Shown in pieces: positions 1 through 6,589 of a stretch of DNA of 14,982 bases; the stretch's first letter is position 1, and each line of letters begins with the position of its first letter. Where the stretch lies: assembly GCA_002431355.1 (NCBI GenBank), contig DJEQ01000111.1:1-14982 (forward strand). The letters are read 5' to 3'. Position numbers and translations under genes: made by a program. The notes below the pieces were generated by a model, which was given only the letters and a program-made list of their open reading frames with translations, searched no databases and was not told the origin of the DNA. Source of the DNA: Oribacterium sp. UBA5894. GTDB taxonomy: Bacteria; Bacillota; Clostridia; Lachnospirales; Lachnospiraceae.

Positions 1-147
1 AATTACTCCAAGTGCCTCTAAAAGGTCCGATTTTGGATTTTCAACGTTTCTTTCGTATGGTTTCAGACAGCCCCCTTCATGGAAAACCTGGCTTTGATTT
101 TTTACTCTGAAAATATAGCCATCGGATAGCAGCCCCTCCGGGGTCAC
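1..147 (-). other. Possible partial ORF of unknown function at the left edge
   Basis: On the minus strand a frame stays open for 49 codons from a GTG at 147 to the window edge. The purine-rich run AAGAGG lies about 10 bases before that GTG. The translation (around ...FHEGGCLKPYERN...) matches no family I know. Its base composition looks more AT-rich than the dehydrogenase gene next to it. It may be the start of a small gene, a gene remnant or a non-coding stretch open by chance. The rest of 1-177 shows only a short CCCC-GGA-GGGG hairpin with no T run, so I see no clear terminator for the dehydrogenase gene. Confidence 0.22.
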
Positions 148-177
148 GCGTTTACATACCTCTTATCCGGCCGCCCC

Positions 178-1341
178 TTACAGAGAGGCACGGAAGATGT
201 CCGCGATGTCCTTTTCTTCAAGTGGTGCCCAGGCGTTCTCGAGTCCTTCGAGCTCCGCAACATGGTGTGCCATCTCGTCGATGCGGCTTTCGTCAATGCC
301 GACCTCGCGAAGATGCATTGGGATGCCGATGGAGGCGAAGAAATCATAGGTTGCCTGGATCGCGCGGTTCGCGATCTCGTAGCGGTCGAGCGTCGGGTCG
401 ATATCGAAGACCTGCGTCCCGTACTTCACGAAGCGGTCGATGGTATGATCGTTCAGAATATGCTTCATCCAGCGCGGGGTGAGAATCGCCAGTCCTTCCC
501 CGTGCGTAATGTCATAGTAGGCCGACAGGGCATGCTCCATTCCATGGCATGGCCACTCAGAGCCACTGTTGCCGAGGGAATAGATACCGTTGCAGGCCAG
601 CGTACAATCGAGCATCATCTCCGCTCTCGCCGTATAATCCTCTGGATTTTCAATGCACTTCCGCCCATTCACCATGAGACTCTTCAGTGCAGACGCCATG
701 ATGCCATCATTGAGCAGCGTCGAATCCTCACAGAAAAACTGCTCCATCACATGGTTCATCGCATCCGCACAACCTGCCGCGGTCTGCTTCTTCGGAACAG
801 TGAAGGTATAGGTCGGATCCAGGATGGAGGCCTTCGGGAAGAGATGCGGGTCCATGTAGCCGACCTTGTCGTTCGTCTCCGTCCGGGAGATGACCCCGCC
901 ACAGTCGTACTCACTGCCCGTCGCTGCGAGGGTCAGGATATCGACGACCGGAAGCGCATCCTTCGCCTGCACCTTATAGCTGATAAGGTCCCACGGCTCG
1001 CCGTCATACTTCGCACCGGCTGCGATGGCCTTCGAGCAGTCCAGAACGCTGCCGCCACCGACTGCAAGAATCACGTCAATCTTCTGTTCCTTACAGATTT
1101 TCACACCCTCAAGTACACTCGGATCATACTTTGGATTTGGCTGGATGCCGGACAGCTCGAAGAGCTCGAAATCCGACAGCAGCTCCTTCACCTTATCATA
1201 GAGTCCCATGCGCTTGATGCTTCCGCCACCATAGGTGAGAAGCACACGCTTTCCATATGGGCGCATCACGCCTGGAAGCTCTGAAATCACGCCCTTTCCA
1301 AAAATCAGTCTCGTCGGTGTTACATAGTCAAAATTCTGCAT
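178..1341 (-). CDS. Iron-containing alcohol dehydrogenase (YqhD/butanol dehydrogenase type)
   Basis: A 387-residue group III metal-dependent alcohol dehydrogenase, which reduces aldehydes to alcohols with NAD(P)H in the cytoplasm, often as an electron sink in fermentation. The length is normal for the family. The N-terminal dinucleotide-binding half has a YGGGS turn (residues 37-41), as in the NADPH-preferring YqhD/BdhA branch, and a second GGGSVLD loop (95-101). The C-terminal helical half carries the four expected iron ligands: Asp193 and His197 in CADAMNH, His266 in PCHGMEH, and His280 in THGEG. A strong AAGGAGG site lies 9 bases before the ATG. It follows the transglutaminase-like gene by 40 bp with no terminator between them, so co-transcription is likely. 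The family is certain; the actual aldehyde substrate and the cofactor are inferred. Confidence 0.95.
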   Translation of the reverse strand: MQNFDYVTPTRLIFGKGVISELPGVMRPYGKRVLLTYGGGSIKRMGLYDKVKELLSDFELFELSGIQPNPKYDPSVLEGVKICKEQKIDVILAVGGGSVLDCSKAIAAGAKYDGEPWDLISYKVQAKDALPVVDILTLAATGSEYDCGGVISRTETNDKVGYMDPHLFPKASILDPTYTFTVPKKQTAAGCADAMNHVMEQFFCEDSTLLNDGIMASALKSLMVNGRKCIENPEDYTARAEMMLDCTLACNGIYSLGNSGSEWPCHGMEHALSAYYDITHGEGLAILTPRWMKHILNDHTIDRFVKYGTQVFDIDPTLDRYEIANRAIQATYDFFASIGIPMHLREVGIDESRIDEMAHHVAELEGLENAWAPLEEKDIADIFRASL

Positions 1342-1381
1342 GGTTTACTTCCTCCTTAATTTCTTCCATTTTACCGCAATT

Positions 1382-2914
1382 CTACAGTTCCTGAAAGTCG
1401 ACGATTTCCTTCCTGCGTACAAATTCATCCCAGCGGAGGCCGCGGTCTGCGGTTTCAATCTCGCCGAGCTGGTTGTCATACGGATCGGCGCGAAAATGCT
1501 GCTTTTCGACGGTGAAGGGTGCCTGGAAGGCGCGATTTGCGACCATGCGGTACGGGTCGAGGTTCCCGAAGTAGAACTGTCGGCGTTCCTCGTTCTCGGC
1601 GCGAACCGCGGCGATGCCATAGGATGGATCTGCGTAGAGCCAGCCGAAGGGTTCTGCATAAAAGCGTACCCAGTCGTGTCCACCGAGAAAATCCGGTTCC
1701 GCTGCGAAGCCACTCTGCCACTCGGCCGGGATCCCGGCGCAGCGGCACATCGTGAGGAAAAGGAGGGCGAAGACGCCGCAGTCTCCGGTCTTCGAGCGCG
1801 CACACTCCTCTGCGATGTTCTCGAGGGAAAAGTACGCCGGCATGTAGGTGTACTTGAAGTTCAGCGTAATGTAGTCATAGAAGCGTCGTGCCTTTTCGAG
1901 CGGAGGCAGGACATCGCCTCGTATGCAGGCATCGGTTACAGCACGGATCAACGGCGTAAAGCGTACATGCGGTGCCATCTCCTGCGTGTCCTCCTCGTAT
2001 TCGGGCAATGCTTCCGGTGGGAGGCAGTCGTTTTTCGCTTCGCATTCGAGCTCCATACGCTCGTCGGCTGCCTCTGGGCGCGTCACCGTGCAGGTCTCCT
2101 GGTACGTTCCCTTCAGTTGCTGCATCACATGGCACTTCTGCGCCTCCGTCTTATCCTCCCATGCTGCAGCCGTATCATGCCAGGTCGCGGTATGCACATA
2201 GGAGTAGGTTACGCTGAAGGCGTGATTCTCCTGCAGGATTTCTTCCCAGCAGACGGTACGCTGTTCCGCATCTTCTGGAGCGAGCCGACCGCCTTCTGGC
2301 GACATGGCTTCGATTCGGATCTCGGACTGCTGTGCGCAGGCGGACGGAATCGGGAGATGGACACGCACGAACATGCCGGGTGTGAAGCTCTCCTCCTTCA
2401 GCTGCACGGACGCGTGGATCCGGATGCGATTCGACAGCGTCCCCTTCTCCTTCATGGTCCGCATCGCACGGTTCAGCCGTTCGTCTCCTCGGCTTCCCTT
2501 TCCACCGCTTTCTCCGCCCTCCAGGCGTGCCCCCGCCCGCGCACGAAACTCCGGCATGGATTTACACATGCTTTCGAAGAAACGGTCGAAGATGCGAAGC
2601 TCCCCATGGCTGTATATGAAACGAATCTGACCCTGCCGAAGCTGTTCCTCAAATTCTTCATCTCTGTACGAAGGGATATGCGCCCGAATCCTTGCGAGCG
2701 CCTCCGCTCTGGTAAATGGAAAGTCCGAAGGCAGGCGGCGGATCATTTCGCGCTCGGCGAGCAGAGCATAGCGTGCCTGCTCCGGCAGCATCTTCTCTGA
2801 TAGTTTCTCATCTATGCTTCGAATCGCTTCCTCGAATTCTCCACACATCTTCAGTCGTTCGATTTCCTCTGGAATTCCCATCGTCAGATAGGAAAAATAC
2901 TGATTTTCATTCAT
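1382..2914 (-). CDS. Transglutaminase-like domain protein
   Basis: A 510-residue protein with no signal peptide or membrane segment, so probably cytoplasmic. The C-terminal third is a transglutaminase-like (papain-fold) domain. Cys379 sits in TGDCGVFALLF, His413 in GGHDWV and Asp429 in YADPSYG, giving the complete Cys-His-Asp triad in the right order and spacing. The activity could be proteolysis, amide hydrolysis or crosslinking; the sequence does not say which. Residues 1-125 are charged and helical. Residues 160-320 look like a beta-rich domain of the kind that often precedes bacterial transglutaminase domains. AGGAG lies 6 bases before the ATG at 2914. It is the first gene of a likely two-gene unit with the alcohol dehydrogenase, and I see no obvious functional link between them. 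Family call is firm, role unknown. Confidence 0.88.
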   Translation of the reverse strand: MNENQYFSYLTMGIPEEIERLKMCGEFEEAIRSIDEKLSEKMLPEQARYALLAEREMIRRLPSDFPFTRAEALARIRAHIPSYRDEEFEEQLRQGQIRFIYSHGELRIFDRFFESMCKSMPEFRARAGARLEGGESGGKGSRGDERLNRAMRTMKEKGTLSNRIRIHASVQLKEESFTPGMFVRVHLPIPSACAQQSEIRIEAMSPEGGRLAPEDAEQRTVCWEEILQENHAFSVTYSYVHTATWHDTAAAWEDKTEAQKCHVMQQLKGTYQETCTVTRPEAADERMELECEAKNDCLPPEALPEYEEDTQEMAPHVRFTPLIRAVTDACIRGDVLPPLEKARRFYDYITLNFKYTYMPAYFSLENIAEECARSKTGDCGVFALLFLTMCRCAGIPAEWQSGFAAEPDFLGGHDWVRFYAEPFGWLYADPSYGIAAVRAENEERRQFYFGNLDPYRMVANRAFQAPFTVEKQHFRADPYDNQLGEIETADRGLRWDEFVRRKEIVDFQEL

Positions 2915-3043
2915 ATGATTCTCCTGACTGCTCGATCTCTACATTGCAGGCATCCTGATTTTCCACAGTTTTGCCAGTGAAAGCACACACGCACCATTCG
3001 CACTGCAGAGCTTCTCCTTTTTATTCTCCTTCACGCACGGGTA

Positions 3044-3077
3044 GTAAAAGAGCCTCCATTTCCGAAGAAATGGAGGC
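3044..3077 (-). terminator. Rho-independent terminator after the DUF819 gene
   Basis: A perfect 11-bp stem (arms 3067-3077 and 3052-3062) closes on a TTCG loop when read on the minus strand, which is an exceptionally stable RNA tetraloop. It is followed by TCTTTTAC. It begins 14 bp past the DUF819 stop codon and so ends the CapA-DUF819 transcript. Confidence 0.88.
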
Positions 3078-3091
3078 CCTGATTCGCTTAA

Positions 3092-4288
3092 TCAGTGTAC
3101 AAAGAGCTGCAGCAGTGCGCCCATGCCGAGGCCCATGAAGTTCCCGAGCGCGGCACCCAGAACGCCCATCAGAACGCCAATACCGGCAAACGATCCGTCA
3201 TACGCTGTTGCAATGATCGGTGCGGAAGCCGAGCCACCAATGCAGGCCACGGAAGCCGTCGAATCCATGCAGAGATCCCAGTGGAATACCTTCGACAGGA
3301 TGAACATGAGGATGACATGTACGAGCAGGATGCCGAGACCATAAACCACCCACATCGGTGCGGAAACAAGATCCACAAGCGTAGCGGTCGATGCAAGCAG
3401 TGAAACCACGGCGTACAGGTAGACATTGGACAGCTCGGAAACTGCCGGAAGCTTGCCCATCGGAGTCATCGCACAGATGAGACCGAGCACCGTAACGAAC
3501 ACGGTCGTGCAGGTTCCCTTATCGAAGAAGGCGAAGCCAATGTTTTTAAAGAAGCCGTTCATCTCTGCGCCGATAAACTGTGCAAGTGCTGAAACGACGA
3601 GGGAAATACCAATGAGGAAAATCCAGTCAGCGGCACTCGGACGGATGTTCTGCTCCTTTGCGACCTCTGCATTGGCAGCTTCTGCAACTGCATCGAGCTT
3701 CGAGGTATCCGCCTTGCAGGCCTTGTTCCACTTTCCTGCATACTTCACAGCGAAGAGCAGCAGGGCGATCCAGAGAGAATAGCAGGCGGTATCGAGTGCG
3801 AGGGCGCAGGAGTAGGCACCGGCATCGACCGGAAGAGCATCCTGCATGGCTGCCATGTTGGCAGAGCCACCGACCCAGGAGGCATAGAGCGCCGCAGTGG
3901 CACCCCAGATCTTATCGGCGCCGCCGAGCATACCGGCGAATACAGGGAAAAGCACCAGGAAGCCCACACCCAGGGTGATGGCGCAGCCCATGAAAATGCC
4001 GATCATGCGCGGACCGAGCTTTCCGAGCTTTCGGAAGTCGCAGCGAAGCAGCATGACGAAAATCATGGCGTACAGGATGTTGTTCTTCAGTGCGCTGTAC
4101 GCAGTGGAGCAGGCATCTGAATTATAGAGGCCGATCGTACAGAAGAACATATTTAAAATGCAGATCCAGACGAGGGGTGGAACAATGTTGAAGATCTTCC
4201 ACTTTGCGTACTTCTCCAGGGCGAGGAGTCCGCCAGCGATGAGCATCAGAAATGCAATGTAGGTAAAACCGTTCGTAATTGTCAGCAT
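3092..4288 (-). CDS. DUF819 family membrane protein, probable transporter
   Basis: A 398-residue, very hydrophobic protein with about ten membrane segments, recognised as the DUF819 (YjcL-like) family. No substrate has been firmly assigned to this family as far as I know. Two glycine-rich motifs at matching places in the two halves, GGSANMAA (140-147) and GGSASAPI (351-358), point to an internal duplication with paired re-entrant or broken helices, as in secondary transporters. A charged cytoplasmic loop (about 186-220) separates the halves. I chose the ATG at 4288 because AAAGGAG lies 9 bases upstream; an in-frame ATG at 4315 would add nine polar residues that include the ribosome site itself. 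It lies 46 bp downstream of the CapA-like gene on the same strand and is followed by a strong terminator, so the two probably form an operon. Confidence 0.9.
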   Translation of the reverse strand: MLTITNGFTYIAFLMLIAGGLLALEKYAKWKIFNIVPPLVWICILNMFFCTIGLYNSDACSTAYSALKNNILYAMIFVMLLRCDFRKLGKLGPRMIGIFMGCAITLGVGFLVLFPVFAGMLGGADKIWGATAALYASWVGGSANMAAMQDALPVDAGAYSCALALDTACYSLWIALLLFAVKYAGKWNKACKADTSKLDAVAEAANAEVAKEQNIRPSAADWIFLIGISLVVSALAQFIGAEMNGFFKNIGFAFFDKGTCTTVFVTVLGLICAMTPMGKLPAVSELSNVYLYAVVSLLASTATLVDLVSAPMWVVYGLGILLVHVILMFILSKVFHWDLCMDSTASVACIGGSASAPIIATAYDGSFAGIGVLMGVLGAALGNFMGLGMGALLQLFVH

Positions 4289-4318
4289 AAATTCATTCTC
4301 CTTTGTTCGCTTCAAGAT

Positions 4319-4332
4319 CGAGCATCTGCTCG
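4319..4332 (-). repeat. Small inverted repeat between the CapA-like and DUF819 genes
   Basis: CGAGCA-TC-TGCTCG, a perfect 6-bp inverted repeat just after the CapA-like stop codon. With no T run after it, this is not a terminator. It could protect or tune the intercistronic mRNA, or be chance. Confidence 0.4.
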
Positions 4333-4334
4333 TA

Positions 4335-5495
4335 TCATAGCTGTCGTAAAATGTAGTCCTGTACCTTCTTCAGACTACTCTTCTTCCACTCCTCCTTTTC
4401 TGCGTTTTTTGAAAATGGAACAATGATGGAAAAATCCATGTGCGCGCCTTCGAAATAGCCGTCCGGCTCCGTACTGAAGAAATACCCGTTCCATACTTCA
4501 TCCCCTGCATCGGTAAAGCGCTCTGGCTCGAGATACACCATCTTCCGCATATCCTCCTTTACGAAGGCCTTCGCAGCAAGCGGTGCGAGCAGCGCATACT
4601 CTTTCGCCGGTACATTGGTAAAAATGTCCGGCAGCGGGGCGAGGGCAATGCGTTCCTCGCCTCGTACAATCTGAATTCCGATCGCCTCGAAATCCAGCTT
4701 TTCTTCTGTAAATAGGAGCTTCAGCAGCACGCCGACATCGGTATAAAGATGCACGCGCTGATAATCGGTATCAAAAATAAAATTCCCTAAGGAATAGAAA
4801 ATCGCCTTGCCATCGTCGAAAAGCTCATAGTTTTCCGGCACATGCGGATGATGAGCGACGACGACATCCGCTCCCATCTCGAGGAATCGAAGGTAGCGCT
4901 CCCGTGTGTACGGGCTCGGAAGGCTCGTAAACTCCTCGCCACCATGCGAGACGATCACACACCAGCGACATTTCTTTTTGATTTCATCGATGCGCTTCTG
5001 AATGAGCTCGAGATCATCCCAGCGAAGGATGCCCGGCTCCGTTGCGGTTGCCGGAATACATTCTGCCTGATAGGCCACACAGAACATCCCGATGCCTCCT
5101 GCCTCGTCGAGATAGACCGGTTCGGAGGCTTCTGTATCGTTCATCCCCGCACCGATGGTCTGACAGCCCATTTCACTGGCCAGCCGTTTCGTGCTGAGCA
5201 CGCCCTCGGCACCGGCATCCATCGTGTGATTATTGCCAATGCTCCAGATGTCCGCGCCGATCTTTCGAAGCACTGTACTGGCTTCCGGATTCATGGCATG
5301 GAAAAAGACACCGCGCGATCCATCGTCGACGGCATCAATCAGCGCGCCCTCGACATTGGCCACGGTATGATCCGCGCTGTGAAAGAAATCAAGGACCGCT
5401 GGTGCGATAAAGTCCGGATCCTCCCAGCGCCGGTCCATATAGCGATCGAAGCCGATATCTCCCGTAAATACGATGGACGTCTTCTCTTTTCCCAT
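4335..5495 (-). CDS. CapA-family metallophosphatase-like protein
   Basis: A 386-residue protein of the CapA / PgsA (PGA_cap) family, whose calcineurin-like fold binds two metals. The family motifs appear in order: GDIGFD (12-17), NVEG (47-50), GNNHTMDAG (87-95), SHGGEE (183-188), HHPH (215-218) and SLGNFIFD (235-242). Classical CapA proteins act at the membrane in poly-gamma-glutamate capsule synthesis. This one has no signal peptide or anchor and no capB/capC neighbours, so a capsule role is doubtful and a cytoplasmic hydrolase is more likely. I chose the ATG at 5495 because GGAGGGAG precedes it with good spacing and GDIG then sits near the N-terminus as is usual; the open frame back to 5588 lacks such support. 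It is probably the first gene of an operon with the DUF819 membrane protein. Confidence 0.88.
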   Translation of the reverse strand: MGKEKTSIVFTGDIGFDRYMDRRWEDPDFIAPAVLDFFHSADHTVANVEGALIDAVDDGSRGVFFHAMNPEASTVLRKIGADIWSIGNNHTMDAGAEGVLSTKRLASEMGCQTIGAGMNDTEASEPVYLDEAGGIGMFCVAYQAECIPATATEPGILRWDDLELIQKRIDEIKKKCRWCVIVSHGGEEFTSLPSPYTRERYLRFLEMGADVVVAHHPHVPENYELFDDGKAIFYSLGNFIFDTDYQRVHLYTDVGVLLKLLFTEEKLDFEAIGIQIVRGEERIALAPLPDIFTNVPAKEYALLAPLAAKAFVKEDMRKMVYLEPERFTDAGDEVWNGYFFSTEPDGYFEGAHMDFSIIVPFSKNAEKEEWKKSSLKKVQDYILRQL

Positions 5496-5503
5496 GGTAA
5501 TCT

Positions 5504-5528
5504 CCCTCCATCTGTGGACTTCCAGATG
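5504..5528 (-). promoter_or_regulatory. Hairpin abutting the ribosome site of the CapA-like gene
   Basis: On the minus strand CATCTG (5528-5523) and CAGATG (5514-5509) form a perfect 6-bp stem with an 8-base loop, directly before and overlapping by one base the GGAGGG ribosome site. It could modulate initiation; it may equally be incidental. The leader from the end of the AT-rich region (about 5640) to the start codon is about 140 bases and shows no riboswitch I recognise. Confidence 0.35.
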
Positions 5529-5636
5529 ATTCCCGGCCTGCTGCATCCATTCGATGCGATGAAGCTGTTCTGGTCTTTCTCCCTGCACGGAAGCGCAGCG
5601 AGATTTCGGTCCTGTCTCCTCATGTCGGTAATCTGA

Positions 5637-5885
5637 TTTCCTCTATAGTATCAGATTTAGTGCAAGAATGATATATATGATGTCAGGTTATGGAAAACGT
5701 TTTTTCTTCTCCGCAGCCCGATGCCTTCAGCGAGGATATTCGAAGCCGTCTGTCTCCATATGAATATCCGTGCTTTTCGTCATAACAATTTTCCATGTTT
5801 TCAGAAAAAAACTTACACTGCAAAAAATTTTATGTTAAAGTGTCGCAACAGACAAATTTCATAGGTTTTTATTGGAAACGCACAC
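5637..5885. other. Divergent intergenic region
   Basis: An AT-rich stretch between the minus-strand CapA-like gene and the plus-strand DUF2798 gene, which must hold promoters for both. I see no unambiguous -35/-10 pair. Candidates for the plus strand are CTTACA-17 bp-TTAAAG (near 5812-5840) and TTGGAA (5872-5877) followed 16-17 bp later by GATGAT/ATGATA. An 8-bp inverted repeat, GGATATTC (5734-5741) and GAATATCC (5762-5769), 20 bp apart, could be an operator. No convincing coding sequence is present. Confidence 0.4.
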
Positions 5886-5931
5886 TCCTCCCGGATGATA
5901 ACGAACAACACTAATACATCATTCAGGAGGA
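5886..5931 (+). promoter_or_regulatory. Hairpin sequestering the DUF2798 ribosome site
   Basis: The 14-base arm 5886-5899 pairs with 5918-5931 with one C-A mismatch (5892/5925) and one G-T wobble (5894/5923), around an 18-base unpaired loop. The 3' arm contains the whole ribosome site AGGAGGA, which lies 6 bases before the ATG at 5938. If the transcript starts upstream of 5886, initiation should depend on opening this stem, as in RNA thermometers or ligand- or protein-controlled leaders. If it starts near 5905, the 5' arm would be absent and the dyad would be a DNA feature instead. Confidence 0.55.
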
Positions 5932-5937
5932 TTTTTT

Positions 5938-6390
5938 ATGCCAAAAACCAAGTTTCAGAACGTCATCTTCACTGCCATTATGGCCTTCGTCATGGTATAC
6001 GGAATGATCGTATACAACATTTCCTTAAACACAGGCAGCGTATCCACCATGTGCTTCCTCGCGGCCTTCCATGAGGTTCCGATCATGGTTCCGATCGCCT
6101 TCTGCCTCGAGCTCTTCGTGGTTGGAAACATTGCCCACATGCTGGCCTTCAAGGTCATGCGTCCGGATGATCGCCCAGCCTTCATCACCTACGCGATTTC
6201 GCTTTGCATCTGCACGATCATGTGCCCGATCATGAGCCTCATTGCGACGATTCTTTTTAAGGAAGAGAAGACCTTCGGTACCTTCATCCAGACCTGGGGC
6301 ATGAACTTCCCGATGGCCGTGCTCTACCAGATGTTCTACTGCGGACCATTCGTACGCTGGATCTACCGTCATATTTTCAGAGAAAAATAA
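5938..6390 (+). CDS. DUF2798 family small membrane protein
   Basis: A 150-residue protein of four predicted membrane helices (about 8-28, 46-68, 81-106 and 118-138), recognised as the DUF2798 family, whose function is not known to me. The pattern resembles two copies of a two-helix unit. Each pair starts after a lysine/arginine-rich stretch (KTKFQN at the start; RPDDRP at 75-80), and the protein ends in a basic cytoplasmic tail (RWIYRHIFREK). AGGAGGA is well placed before the ATG but lies inside a predicted hairpin. The gene is monocistronic, as it has a terminator 14 bp after its stop codon. No neighbour suggests a substrate or partner. Confidence 0.85.
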   Translation: MPKTKFQNVIFTAIMAFVMVYGMIVYNISLNTGSVSTMCFLAAFHEVPIMVPIAFCLELFVVGNIAHMLAFKVMRPDDRPAFITYAISLCICTIMCPIMSLIATILFKEEKTFGTFIQTWGMNFPMAVLYQMFYCGPFVRWIYRHIFREK

Positions 6391-6404
6391 AAAAGTAAGA
6401 AGCG

Positions 6405-6437
6405 GGAGCTGTTGCAGATCATGCAGCAGCTCCTTTT
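6405..6437 (+). terminator. Rho-independent terminator after the DUF2798 gene
   Basis: A 12-bp stem (6405-6416 with 6422-6433, one G-T wobble) around the five-base loop GATCA, followed by TTTT. It lies 14 bp past the stop codon. Confidence 0.85.
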
Positions 6438-6479
6438 GCATATACGCTCGAAATTGCATAAAATGCCGTAAATTCATTG

Positions 6480-6496
6480 TATTAAAGTGTTTAATA
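6480..6496. promoter_or_regulatory. 17-bp palindrome, candidate operator of the diguanylate cyclase gene
   Basis: TATTAAA-GTG-TTTAATA, a perfect 7-bp inverted repeat with a 3-bp centre, about 95 bp upstream of the cyclase ATG in an AT-rich region that should hold its promoter. The core TTAAAGTGT (6482-6490) occurs again at 5835-5843, upstream of the DUF2798 gene. It is shaped like a dimeric repressor site; the regulator is unknown and I could not assign -35/-10 boxes with confidence. Confidence 0.45.
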
Positions 6497-6589
6497 TGGT
6501 AATTTCATATATATCATTTACTCTTTCTGAATTACGTTCGAACCGTTTCAAGTCCATCGTATTCTGAAAAGCTCTTAAAGGTAAATTCA

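Noticed and set aside
262..1284. Plus-strand frame opposite the alcohol dehydrogenase
   Set aside because: It is a mirror of a firmly identified gene, with arginine/histidine-rich low-quality protein and no motif.
1340..2800. Long plus-strand open frame opposite the transglutaminase gene
   Set aside because: It is antisense to a gene with a complete catalytic triad and a good ribosome site. Its translation has no recognisable domain and it has no ribosome site.
5496..5588. N-terminal extension of the CapA-like protein
   Set aside because: It would place the strong ribosome site inside the coding sequence and adds residues with no family similarity or signal peptide.
4842..5636. Plus-strand frame opposite the CapA-like gene
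   Set aside because: It is antisense to conserved phosphatase motifs and no family is recognisable.
5734..5769. 8-bp inverted repeat GGATATTC / GAATATCC as a separate operator finding
   Set aside because: An 8-bp match at 20-bp spacing is not rare in a 300-bp AT-rich region, and there is nothing to link it to a promoter. It is mentioned only in the intergenic entry.
5721..5860. Short plus-strand frame in the divergent intergenic region
   Set aside because: It has no ribosome site, lysine/asparagine-rich chance-like composition and no homology I recognise.
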